From assembly GCF_018873765.1 (NCBI RefSeq), contig NC_057923.1, forward strand, positions 21,361,913-21,425,912: DNA of 64,000 nucleotides, written 5' to 3'. Below the pieces are notes generated by a model, which was not told where the DNA came from, did no database searches, and saw nothing but the letters and a program-made list of their open reading frames with translations. A program made the translations under genes and the position numbers. The stretch's first letter is position 1. The number at the start of each line of letters is the position of its first letter. Origin of the DNA: Telopea speciosissima (taxonomy: Eukaryota; Streptophyta; Magnoliopsida; Proteales; Proteaceae). Below, in pieces: positions 44,137 through 56,154 of this stretch.

Positions 44137-47072
44137 AATATCTGAATAATACGGCAAAAAGACGGCCACATTTTTTCGTGTGGAAATCAAATTAAAAGAA
44201 GATTAGTTAAGAAAAGAAATTACAAAATCCATAACCTTCTTTGAGGCCCAACAATGCAATTGAAGTTTCAACATTGCTAGTAATGACAAATTGAGAACCC
44301 ATGGACTAAAATCAAACCAGTTGTTATGCTACAGAATCTTTGAAAAAATTTCATCATGACTACACTATGAAACCACATGGAGAAGTTGCATACTGTCCAC
44401 AACTTGGTTGGTTAAAAACTTGAAAAAAAATACCTTGAAATGTACATAAAAATTGACTTAAATGTATACATATGTGACCTAAATTGACGTAAAAATGTAC
44501 TCTCTAGTTTCATTCTCTTGCTAATCACTTGAAAACCAACTGTTGGATCTTCATCCTACTTTGAGGGACTGAGGTACTATTAGTTAGCTACATGTGATCT
44601 AGATTGGGGCTTACTTTTGGTGTTTAACCTTCTGGTTTTGAGTCTTATAAATTCTGCGTGTTGGGTTAGAATCACCTTCAGCTTCTCCCTACCAGAATTT
44701 TTTATTCAGCTTATCTATCTCCCTTGGTTGTACAAATAGGGATAAGGAAAAATTTTCCAACTTTGAATTCTTTTCCTCACCTTATCAACCAGAGAGTCAA
44801 AACATAAACTTTTTTTTATTCAACTTGCCTATAAAAAGGGATTTCCAAGATCTCACTCCTTTTTTGACATAGTGCTAACACCCAAATATAATAAGAAATC
44901 TCCTTTTTTCAAACTAGAAGTACTGAACGGCTAAAAACAACAGCAGATTGCATTTTATCTTCTAAAAATAATAAGTAATCCCAAGGTATGGTCCTTATCT
45001 TCCACAATCATCGCAATAGTCCGTTCTCTTGTCATGAGTTGTTAAAGACAAATCTATCCCAATTACCCAAGGGGGGAAAAAAGATATATTAAATGCAATT
45101 AAAGAGGGGAAAGAAATTGGAAATATGTGTTTAAGAGCTTAAAAAAGCATCACAGATATGCAAACCAGAGACTCGTAAAAGAGAAAGAAGAGAGGACTGA
45201 GATTTGGTGGATTTGGAGTGCGTGAGTTGAAGACAGAGACAGAGCTCAAAGTTGTGACACGAAGTGTGGAGGTAAGATAAGAGATTAAGAGGGTTTGGAC
45301 TTTGGAGTTTGGACCTCATGGTTGAAATCTAGGGTTTGGACTTTGGATTTTGATAAACCCAAAGTCATGGAGGGCTAGACCCTCACTCTTTTATCTATAA
45401 CTTGGCGAAAACAACATGATAGAAGGTGGTTCGGATATATGCAAATCAGTACCCACAGAACAGGACATAAAACAGAGAAAATTTCCAGAATTGAGGGAAA
45501 AGTCACCGAGAAAAATCCAGAATTCAGATAGACTGATAATCCTGGTCGGTTCCTTCTCTTAATGATATTGTAGACCTTGTTGTCAAAAAAAAATAGGCTG
45601 TCTTCCTCATCACCACCTACATCATCATCTTCAAGTGATTCATCACACTTCAGTCTTACTTCGACAGATGTTTCTGATCAATAGATATAATTCTTATATG
45701 AATGTAATAGAAAGAACCATTTGGGTGTTCCATTAGTTATATTGACATATCATTCTTAAATGAATGTATAATTCTTAAGCAATCAGATTTCCTTGAAGCT
45801 ATATAAATGTATTACTCCTAAATAAAACCATTTGACCTTGAATCACCTTAAACAAGAAACTACAAAACCAGATTAACTAAGAAGATAATGAATTCAATGA
45901 CTGGAGCATACAATTAAGATGAACCAAAATCATTTTCTAGTTGACAAAAAATTATACCTTCACAGATTAGTCCTTTTTAAAATACTATGAAACAGATTAA
46001 GGACTACAGGAAAGAGAAAGGAACCAAGCTGGCCTTCAATAACCATTGAGAAAGGCGATCATGGAATCTCGGGTTCAATACAAGATGCCAAGGCAACGAA
46101 TTAATCGAGAAACCTTGCTACGGTGAAAAAGTATTTGGTGATGTTCCACAAGAGCACAAATGATCCATCTCAACAATGAAGAGTGAATGGAAGTTGGTTT
46201 GCTTCTTAGATTATACCAGTACATATATCAGATATAAGTACATTAAAATGGATGTCATTTTTACAATGAAAAAGTGCTGATGTGCACAATCCATAACTAT
46301 GCAAAATCTACCACAGCCCAACTAGCCATTCAAAGCCAACATAAACATTAACTTAGCATAAAACAGCCATTACGAAGACGGATCGAGAGAACTACGGATC
46401 TACTACCTTCACAAACCAAGACATCCCCAAAATCCCCAAAATCCCTAACATCCATCCAGGACCTAAAAATCAAATATTTCAACAGATCCAAAATCATACC
46501 TTTAGGCGATTACTTCTAATTTTACGATTGTAGATCCAAAACCCGAGATTCCGAGACACAAATGGGAGGAAAAAATTCAGTCCTCGTCAAAATCACAATC
46601 TAACAACGATTGTGAGAGAGAGAGAGAAGAGAGGCGTGAGGGAAAGAACGAGCAAAGAGAGACAGAGATAGCGAGATAGAGAGTGAGACAGGGGAGAGAG
46701 CGAGCGAGACGAGAGAGAGAAAGAGAGGATGAGAGAGGAAGATACACGAGAGAAAGGAAGAGAGAGCGTGAAGGAGAGAGCGAGAGAGAGAAACCATTGT
46801 ACTGCGGGTGGTTCGAGCGTTTCCCTTCTCTTCCTTCCCCTCCTCTTCTCGCGATTCGTTTCTTTCGATTGTGAAGTCACGGGTTTTGCTCGATAGCCTT
46901 CTCGATTTGTTCTTTGTTCTTTGCGGACCGTCTCCAAGACGGTCTGTAAAGAACGTTCTTTTACTTCAAAAATGCCCGGTTCGGTCTTTAAAGAATAAAA
47001 AAACGAACCGATAAGCCAAACACTTTTTCATATTTTTTTGTTCTTTTTGAACAAAAGAACTGTTCAGAACAC
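44137..47072. other. Non-coding right half of the Harbinger element
   Basis: About 2.9 kb with no supported gene. The part 46605-46800 is a GA-repeat tract whose frames are low-complexity only. It likely holds the promoter for the two leftward genes and the right subterminal binding region, including the palindromic GACCGTCTCCAAGACGGTC at 46926-46944. Confidence 0.55.
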
Positions 47073-47098
47073 TGTTCAGACCGTTACCAAACGCAGCC
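47073..47098 (-). repeat. Right terminal inverted repeat of Harbinger element
   Basis: A 26-bp perfect match to the reverse of 40722-40747; outermost bases ACGCAGCC, then TAA. Confidence 0.97.
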
Positions 47099-47101
47099 TA
47101 A

Positions 47102-48090
47102 GTGGTAATGAATATGTTCCTTGCACTCAAATTAATATTCCACATCTAACAAACCCTATGTTAATTTATGCAAGGTATGTTAACAGGACTTTAAAGAAAG
47201 CAGGTTGGGCTTTCAGAATTTTACACCAAAGTTATTTTTGTTTTGATTGAACTTAACTATATTTTGACAAATAATATTTTAGAAGCTGAAGCTCATTGCC
47301 TTCTTAAAAGTCTTCAATTTTTTGATAATATAGGAAAAATTAACATCCAAGTGTGGAATGTGTCACAGGATCTATAGGCCCTGATCGAACAGCCGTTTGG
47401 ACCTTCTCAACCATGACATTCTGTTCTTATTTTCTCCCAATTGAATGTTATATTTTGAAAGAATTCTTTCTTATAATGAGGGGATGATGCGATCCGTAAT
47501 TTGTTTAATAGACTTGCAAAAAAATTAAATAGCATGAAGGGTTTTTCCTTTTTTTTTTTTTTTTTTTTGGTTTTTTGAACAATGTTTCTAAGGATATAAA
47601 TGGATCGAATTCAGTCGGATAGTAGCATTATCATATTCATATTTGATTATATTCGAACGGATTCGGATAATAACTTATTAGTTTTCGGCCAGATTTTCTT
47701 CGACTCTTCTTAGTAATTGATTTTCTTACCTTTTTAACTTTTTATTTTATCTTGTATTTATTTTAATAGATATGTGATTCCATGTATCACAATGCATAAA
47801 AAAAAATATACAAATCAATAGAAAATCTAAAAAAAAAATCACATTATCTTAACTTATAAAATTATAAAAATGATAAAAACAAAATCCAAAAGATAGATTA
47901 ATTGAATAGATGGACACAAGATATGTTTCAACCATTTTATTACCGTCGAATAAAGAGATTATCATATTCGTATGATATTAGTTTTCAGACATATTCAAAT
48001 TCTCGTACACGGATACTAATACGAAATTTTCAAATATCCATTGACATTTTCCTCTCTTAATTAGATTTTCATTTTCACAAAAAGGAAACA
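47102..48090. other. Spacer with a degenerate repeat
   Basis: AT-rich sequence. Phrases such as GGATCGAATTCAGTCGGATA and GAACGGATTCGGATA (47598-47670) resemble the interior of the MITE at 7823-8080, but clear ends and target duplications are missing. Confidence 0.4.
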
Positions 48091-48099
48091 AAGGAATTG

Positions 48100-48780
48100 A
48101 ATGATGACACGTGTAGTCGTGAGATTGAATTTTATGTTCTCGTGGTGACATGAGAAAAGAAGAAATCGTTTTCATCTTTTAGTCAATCATTGACAACAAA
48201 TAATTCATAGCACCGACTATATTGTACACGTGTCATATTCTAGGAAATCAAGGTTCTATCTAACTTCGCTTCCCTATTTTGGAACTGTCGCAGTTCTTCT
48301 GTACACCAAATACGTGTCATTTCGTTCAACCACATCTTTCTCTCAATCATAGATTTGTCGCATCACCAAAACAGTAAACAACTAATAGGCTCCAGAGAAG
48401 ATATTTTACTTGGAAAGGATCCAGTGTATTCTGTTTCATTCATAATCCAATGGAGTCGGTTCTAATCCAGATTAAATATCTCTCCTCTGTCAACAAATTA
48501 CAGATTCTAAATTAGTGGTTTCCTAGTCGAGGTCTATACTATCAGATATAGACCTAAGGTCTATTCCATGGTTTTTTTTTTTAAAAAAAAAATCGGAATG
48601 CGTGCTCTCTCGTTCTTAAGCACAAACTCGCCATCTGTTACTTATGAGACGCACCTGTTTTTTCGTAAAATCCCGTTAACCTCGATGAGTTGAGGAGACC
48701 TGCCTTGAGCCTTCCATCTTCTCTCTCCTCTTAGAACAATCTGGAAATTCGATAAAATTTCTCTCTCTATATAAGCATCT
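48100..48780 (+). promoter_or_regulatory. Promoter of the CHY/RING gene with ACGT-core sites and TATA box
   Basis: A TATA box CTATATAAG lies at 48767-48775. Upstream are ACACGTGT at 48107-48114, ACACGTGTCA at 48236-48245 and TACGTGTCAT at 48311-48320, which fit the ABRE/G-box class (ACGTG core) bound by bZIP factors in abscisic-acid responses. CT-rich tracts lie near 48720-48765. The TATA position implies transcription starting near 48800; coding begins 2.6 kb further on, so a long 5' UTR intron is inferred. Confidence 0.6.
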
Positions 48781-51385
48781 TCATTTGAAATTTCATATCT
48801 CATCGGACAAACCAGAAGAAGCGAAGGAGTAACGGAGGAAGTTGTTCATTGTTCTGTTAATTCCCTCTATCGGATCGGCGACTGCATCTCTGCAGATCGG
48901 AAGTTCGTTTTTCTGTAGAAGTTCGTTTGATATACAGTTTCTGAAACCGGTTCTCTGTTTGCTATGAGTGTAATCTCTAGAATTTCTTAAGTTTTAGGTA
49001 CTTAGAACACTAGAAACTGTAGATCTGGAGCTTTCTTACGAAGCTTGAGATTTCTGCAAGTTTTGTGTTAATGTGTAAGGATTTACAGAGAAAATTGTCC
49101 GTTTATATTAGGGAAAACCTCTGTAGTTTTTGTTGGAGAATCATGTCTAGCTCTAGTATGCTCCAATTTAATTTCTTCCAGTACCAAAAACATTAATTTA
49201 CGCTTTGAGCATTATTCTGTGAATCTGCTAAACAGGAAGAAAGAGGACATGACAATGGGAATGCATTATTCTCTCTTTCTTTCTTCCTTTTTGCTTTTAA
49301 AAGCATCATTCTTTTTAGACTTTTTTCTACAATTGAATAATACATCATTTCTTTATGTGTTGTTGATCAGTTTGTTCCCTTGCATGCTGTCTGTTTATAA
49401 ATCAATTTTATTATTGTTTTGTGCATCTATCTGCTTCTTGTTTGAGTGAAATTCTCGTTTCTTTTCGTGATAGCTACTCCTCTTTGTCTTATGTATTGTC
49501 AACTTTCGAATGGGTCTATTAAACGCTTAAACTTTTATGCGTCTTCTAGGAAACAAGTTTGGCAAACTCATAATTTATTAGAGCTCTGCAATGTATAGTC
49601 CTGGGGTCTATGCCTTATTATATTATTTGACGAAGTGGAAAAAGTTGGATGCTTTGGGTTGGGTGACGGTGTTAGAACATATTCTTCAGATTCTAGCGAC
49701 AATTTCACCTTGAAGGTGAATTAACTATTAGTGGCCAGGGCTTTCCAATAGAATATCAGTTTTTATGTTTCAACATTCTCAATGACCATTATACTGACTC
49801 GGCAGGTTGACATCCCCAACTCTTTTCTCTTTGTGGGCAAGTTAAATCATACAACCCTGAAAGAATGAAACAGCTCTCTAGAACTCTCATGGAGATCCAA
49901 GTGCTACCGAAAATGTTGCCTTTAATTTCACTAACTATAATAATTTGATTCAATACCTTTGGTTCCTGTCTTTATGATGGATTTATTCGAATGAATAGCG
50001 AATATTTGTGGAAAAATACCATCTTTATTCAACTATTGCAGCCTAAATTCATCATCAAAGAACCTCAGAAAGCCAGAATAAAAATAAACAGGAAAGAGAA
50101 AGAATAAGACATGGGATTTGAGACTTTATTATGGGAGAATTATCTATTAGGCCAGTCTGAGTCAAGCCACACTTGGATGGTTTAGAAATGATAATTTAAA
50201 CTGCAGACTGATTAAGAAAGTGTCTTGGGAGCACATGCCCAACAAAGTTCACAGATGGTGTATTTGGTTATGTTACTTTTATTTTTTTCACACCTGATAT
50301 CTTGAGAGAACAGAGTATTATGATCCAGCAGAGAGATATGGGGCAAGCATTAAAAGACAACCGGAGCAAAAGTGAATCTTGGTCTTGTTTCACTAGAGCT
50401 TGACAATAACTTCTTACTTCGAAGAGAACATAAATCTTTTAAAATCTTATATAACTGAATGAGACGGGAAGCTTAGAGTATACCTTCCTCTTTCACTTTT
50501 TAACAGTCTCCTTTTCCTTTAAAGATGAACAATGGTGCAGAATACAGTAACATTTCATGCAGGATTATCTATTACAAGTTGCAGGCATTCTGATTCTCAA
50601 GATTTCTGATTAATCAACTAGGGCTAGTCTTGAAACTTACCTAAAGTTACAAATTTTCTGGCTTTGTTGCAACATTTCCTGTTGGTAAATGGAGTCAAAA
50701 GTAACCAAGCCACTCTGAAGTAGAATATTCTTGTAGGAGAAAGTTACCCCTTGTGAATGGTTGATAGTGGAATTTAAGCATATTGGTAAGCTTAAATTAC
50801 CAGCATAGAATGTGTGCAGTACTGCAACATGAGGTAGAGTCGTCCTCCATGGGCAATTGGACCAAAATGATTCTCCCAATCCTTGCACTTATTTTCTCTA
50901 CTGTTACTTTTTGTTTTGTTCCACATAAGCACTTGATTTCATCATGTATTGCTTTTACCAGAGGCTCGGGTAAATCCGTTGCTGGTGCACAATTTTGCTC
51001 AGTTTGGTTTCTCGACTTCCTCGAGCAATCAAGTGATCATGAATTAGTACTTGCTATTAACTACTGGAGACTCTGGAGTTCCTCGCTCTGCACTATAATT
51101 ATTGTATGGGTTATTATAGATCTGCATGTTCTGATGAATCTTCTGTTGGAGTTGTGATGATTGGAGCTATGCTACATTATATGGATTGTGTTCTTGCTGA
51201 TTTCAATTGGTCTACAGCAGTATACGAGAGAGCAACAGTATCTTGCAGTGTTTGGTTTGATCGGGTGACTAAGCGTGTCTGTCAAGTTGTAGAATGATTG
51301 CACTAAATATGTTTCTTGTGCAGGTGTGTTAAGTTTTGTTGCCAGCTTCATGCATTCCAGCTGTCATTAAAAAACTCTGCATCTG
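48781..51385 (+). other. 5' UTR and leader intron of the CHY/RING gene
   Basis: Transcribed leader is inferred from the TATA box at 48767 and from an acceptor CTTGTGCAG at 51315-51323, just before the first coding exon. The first exon's donor is not certain. No coding frame of note lies in between; the interior shows only AT-rich intron-like sequence. Confidence 0.45.
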
Positions 51386-54300
51386 ATGGAGGAAACATTG
51401 GTCAAACATTCCACATCTCTTGAACTTGATGGGCTGGAAACAATTGAAAATAATAAACACATGGAAACAGGTAGTGCTGACGCATGTCCTCGGCAGTCCA
51501 GTGGAGGATGTATTCTCAATGAAGAGGCAAGACTTAATTTAGACAACAACGTGATTGAAAAAGGAGTTATGGAATATGGGTATGCTCTGACAAACTTCTT
51601 AGCATCACACAAATTTCTATGAATTGTCCTTCACCCCTCCTCAAAACAAAATTCTGTGATTTGCTTGGTTGAATCTTAGCCTTTTGTCTTTGCAGATGTT
51701 CGCATTATCGGCGGAGGAGTCGCATCAGAGCACCATGCTGCAATGAGATTTTTGATTGTCGCCATTGTCACAATGAGGCAAAGGTTAGGTCCCGATATTG
51801 TTCCATTTCTTCCCTCTCACCCTTAAGCAATTTTATGAGAATAATGTTTTGTTTGGGTACTTTGGGATTGTTAGTTTCTATAAACATTAATAATATGCAT
51901 GTTACATGTACACATTTTGTAATGTGTGGATTTTTTACTTTGTAATGACTTTTGGCCGTCTTCCTCTTCAACATCTCCTTCAGAATAATGGGATTGTTCC
52001 TTGTGGTTCTCCCCTAGCCATTGATCTTAAATGATGCCTCTTCATGTGTGGGTGCTGGATTTTGTATGCTTGTTTGGCTTATTGCAAGAAACTTCTAGTT
52101 CATACACAGTTTGAAGATCTAGATTTGCAGTTAACCACCTCTTTAATGTTATCTATGAATAACATTCCTTAAGGGACCTCTAGTTGGTCTGACTTCTTCT
52201 ACAGCATCTTATTGTGTCCCTGTATGTTCCCAGACATGAATCCTTCCATAGTCATTCTCTATATCAATTTCTTGATTAGTTTTCTCACAATTCATTTTTT
52301 GTGGCACTAGCCCCTACTCTAATAAGAGTTGAAAGATTATCAGTCATTTCAATCATAAGGTTTGATAGTGAGATTTGTCTTCTCAGATTTTTAAATTTGA
52401 TAAGCCATGCAAAAGAAATATAACACCATTGTTGTGTGCTGGTGCCAAGGTTAAACTGTCGGTACCTTCTACACCTGAATGTGCAAAGAGTTACCATTGG
52501 TATTGTGCATCAAGTCTGTGCCATTTGTCTAACTTCTTGGTAATCAGTTTCAAATCCCTGTACAAGTTAACCACCTTGATTTGATATAAGTATTCAAACT
52601 TCTGGGAAAAGAGAAGAACTGCTTTGAACGTGCGAGCATTCCATACCTGTAAAAGGGACTAGATGATGTGTCAAACAACCAAATTCTTGATCTACCATGT
52701 AACTGTTCAGCCTGGATATGTTAATTGGAATCTATTTGTCTTGAAAGGTTAACTGGTTTACTATATTGTCAGAGTAGATCCCAAGTGGGTTCAATGGATT
52801 TCAAAACATTAGAAGTGCTTTCTACTTTATATTATTAGTAGAGGCTGAAAAATAAAATATGGAGAAGTGCCACGGGGTTCATTGTCAAAGATTATTTCCT
52901 CAGGTTTCAAAATGGTCCCCCCCCTCCCTTCCTTTCCAATCCTTCCTGCTGGAAATTAAAAAGAACAATGTGAATTGAATTGGATATGAATTGGTTTTGT
53001 GGTGTGTCTCCAAACTTTTTTGGTTCTTCCTCCCCTCCTCCTCACTTTTCTCTTTTGGTTGTGTGAAATATTGAATATGCAACTGTTTTTGGCTTATACT
53101 TTGGTGTGCAGAATAATATTAATGTTGAAAGGACTCACAGACATGACCTCCCTCGACATCAACTAAGACAGGTAGATCCTGCCCATTATCAACCTTCTCT
53201 CTGGTAGTTTTCTTGATTCTCCATGTGTATTTAGTTCCATTACTGATTTTGGCATTTTTTTAAATTTATCCAGGTCATTTGTTCACTCTGTAGCACTGAA
53301 CAAGAGGTGAGTTCTAAATATGGTTTCAATTACAATGCCACCAATAATGGCCCCAAAAAAAATAAAGAAAGAATGTTAATTTTTAGTATAATAATCTATA
53401 CTTTTTAATATCAAGAAATATTAAGAGAACTTATGCTGGTGCCAAAGTGCTGTTTGAGTTCATGTTTTGATGGAGATTTTGGATTCAATGAAAAACCAGA
53501 ATGACAAAATAATAGAGAAAAAACTTTATGATGGATAGTCAATACCTAGCTTTAATTGTTGATGAGTATTTGGTTTAGCCGGAGAAATTTTGAAATCTTT
53601 GTCATTCTCTGGAGAGGCTCCATCCAATTGTTTGGGTTGGTTGGATGTCGGCCAATGAATCCCAACTTTGTGCTCTTCTTTGTAAGATCCTCTTAGTATT
53701 TCCATGTATTGTAATTTTATGTCTGGCACTCCTGAAATTAAATCTAGAGACTTTATAGACATCTTCCTTCTTTAAAGATTTCAATTTTTCTAATGAGAAT
53801 CTTCAAAAGTCATTTCTTCTTTGATGACATCACCAAGGCAAACAGTTTGTTGCTCATCACTTGGTGTCTCTGAAATCATTTTAGATGGTGACAATGTTCT
53901 GTCACTGTTCATCAATCTAATTCATCATCAGACTCACTGAATATTTCATAGAGGATTTTTTCCTTATCTGAAATTTCATTACCTAAACAACTTTCTAATT
54001 TATTTGTTTCAAGGTAGTTCATCATTTTTTTTGACATTTTCACTCTGCTGTGGACATTTATTAGCTTAATGACCTTCTTCATTACATGTGTAATATTTAC
54101 ATCCCTTTTAAGGTTTAAAGTCTTTATATTTGTTAGATTGTTTTCTAACATATTTTCTATTTTTTCTAAATGGTTTGTGATCTTTTTTAATCTTAAACCA
54201 TTTATATTTCTTGTATTTCTTTATCTTCTTTGTACGGTTTTTGAAAAGAAAAATTTTCACATCCAAATTCCCATTCTTCTCGAAGAATTTTGGAACAATG

Positions 54301-56154
54301 TTTTGAACTCAAGTGTTGTTTCACTTGTTTGGTGGCTTTTGCAGTTAAACAAAAATCAGTAATTTGACGAAGGACATAGTTAATCCTATTGCCAAGAGTA
54401 TTGCTACCTTTAGTTGTATCAACATAGGTAATATAATTCTTATGACAAATTTCATCCCATGATGGGGGTAATTTGTGAAATAATTGGTCCATCCAAAAAC
54501 CTGACTGATTATCATGTAAAAGATGGTAATATTTTTTATATGCCTGAGCAAAATTTTCAAATCCACTCATCTGACATAGTTTTAATTTGCTTAACATATA
54601 TGCTATATCTGTTTGCATATTAGTTTTATCTTGTGATCCACAAGCTTCTTTTTTTTTTAAGATTTGTGAAAAGTCATGTAAGATTTGTTCAAAAGTGTTT
54701 TAACATTTAAGAGGAAAATGTTACTGATCTTTGTGGTGGCTGCTGCTACTGACAGGTCCAGCAATTTTGTATCAATTGCGGTGTTTGCATGGGGAAATAC
54801 TTCTGTGAGATTTGCAGGTTGTTCGATGATGATGTGAGTAGCCAGACTATATCCTTTGCCCCACTCTCCTCCTCCCCCAGGTATCTAACCTCTTGTTTGC
54901 CAACTTGCAGACATCAAAGAAACAGTTTCACTGCAGTGGTTGTGGGATTTGCAGGTATTCTCTTCTCAATGTCCAAAATCTCGTGGATTTTTTTTTTTTT
55001 TATATAGTTTCCAATTGTTTGGTTGTGTTGGTCTGTCTGATTAGAAATTCTGCAATGTTTCTGCCATTCATGACTGATAAGTATTATATCTGGTTTCAGA
55101 ATTGGTGGGCGTGAAAATTTCTTCCACTGCTATAAATGCGGTAAGTCTTTGGTGTATTGTATCTTATAAGCATCAAACCTTTAGTGCTTATTTTTGTCCA
55201 AAAAACGAAAAAAAAAATCTGTAGTACTTATTACCATTTGGGTTTGATGAAGGTTGCTGTTACTCAATTCTTCTAAAGAACAGTCACCCATGTGTGGAAG
55301 GAGCGATGCATCATGACTGTCCTGTTTGTTTCGAGGTTAGATATTCCTATTTGCATCTTCCCTTGCCACTCCTATAGGGGAAATTCAAGGGAGAGGGTTC
55401 CCCATGATGCCAATATGGGAGGAATTTCCCACATCACACCAATGGCAGTGCAAAGAACGGTATCATCCACATGGGCCCACATGGGTCATGGTAGGAGAGA
55501 GAAAAGAATGAAAACCCCATGTGAGGGCAATAGTACACTGGCATCATGGAAACCATTTAGTGTTTGCATTGTTGAGGCCCTCTCATTAGCTCATTTGCCA
55601 TGTTGTTCTGCAGTATCTATTTGACTCCAGAAATGATGTAATTGCCTTACCTTGTGGACATACTATTCATGAAGGCTGCTTTAAGGAAATGCAGCAGCAG
55701 TTGCAGTAAGCATTTGTTCTGTTGTTTATTAATCTTTTTTTTCCCCCTTCTCTTTTCTTTGAGAGCTCTCTATGGAGATATTTACTCTGATTAGCACAAC
55801 AGATATGCTTGCCCTCTCTGCTCCAAGTCGGTATGTGATATGTCCAAAGTATGGGAAAAGCTTGACATGGAGATTAGAGCTACACCTATGCCTGAATCTT
55901 ACAACAACAAAATGGTTTGACATCTCTAGATCTCTCTATCTCCTCGTTCTTTCATTTATTTCTTATATATCTGTGCTCATACAGTGTAGATGTACTTGAT
56001 ACAATGTGATCAACAGGTTTGGATCCTGTGCAATGACTGTGGAGCTACTACACAAGTGCAGTTCCATGTTGTGGCTCAGAAATGCCTTAATTGCAAGTCG
56101 TACAACACTCGACAGACTAGAGGAACCACAGCAGCAACATCCTCATTGCAGTGA
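51386..56154 (+). CDS. CHY/CTCHY/RING zinc-finger protein, E3 ubiquitin ligase
   Basis: Eleven coding exons: 51386-51579, 51696-51783, 53112-53171, 53274-53306, 54756-54833, 54911-54954, 55100-55140, 55253-55335, 55614-55705, 55803-55914 and 56017-56154. Every junction is GT-AG and in phase, giving 320 residues. After an acidic N-terminus of about 64 residues comes the CHY zinc finger ([29 protein letters not shown]), then the CTCHY finger ([26 protein letters not shown]), a RING-H2 finger ([18 protein letters not shown]; residues about 202-245) and a zinc ribbon (CNDC, KCLNC). All visible metal ligands are present. Relatives such as MIEL1 and RZFP34/CHYR1 ubiquitinate transcription factors or act in abscisic-acid and stress signalling; which one this matches is not settled. 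One S replaces a C in the usual YRRRCRIRAPCC motif. Confidence 0.95.
53526..54660 (-). pseudogene. Endogenous pararetrovirus-like coat/gag relic in intron 4 of the RING gene
   Basis: Antisense to the host gene, a minus-strand frame at 54618-54202 shows the arrangement I associate with caulimovirid coat/gag regions: a [13 protein letters not shown] segment, then TLGNRI, then a Cys/His-bearing WEFGCENF tail rich in lysine. Past a stop region, 54100-54050 resembles a CCHC zinc knuckle in which at least one ligand is replaced and a stop falls inside. The frame at 54151-53912 then ends in an acidic ESDDELD stretch, as often follows the knuckle. Further pieces at 53784-53526 are not recognised. Stops and frame changes show a dead copy. 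A retrotransposon gag is the main alternative. Confidence 0.42.

Larger units (their letters stand above)
40722..47098 (-). mobile_element. Full-length PIF/Harbinger DNA transposon
   Basis: The 6,377-bp element has perfect 26-bp terminal inverted repeats (40722-40747 and 47073-47098, starting GGCTGCGTTTGG) and a TAA target duplication (40719-40721 and 47099-47101). It carries the two genes typical of the superfamily, both on the minus strand: a Myb/SANT-like ORF1 (44136-43116) and a DDE transposase (42865 to about 41650). Both subterminal regions contain AAGAACGTTCTTTT. The intact ends suggest recent mobility, but the transposase is damaged, so movement would need a transposase supplied by another copy. 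Confidence 0.95.

Noticed and set aside
46593..46937. Minus-strand frame of 114 codons in the right part of the Harbinger element
   Set aside because: The protein is only serine/leucine/arginine repeats generated by the GA-rich tract; no domain.
55729..55999. Frames on both strands across the last introns of the RING gene
   Set aside because: Shadows of the spliced exons and intron sequence.
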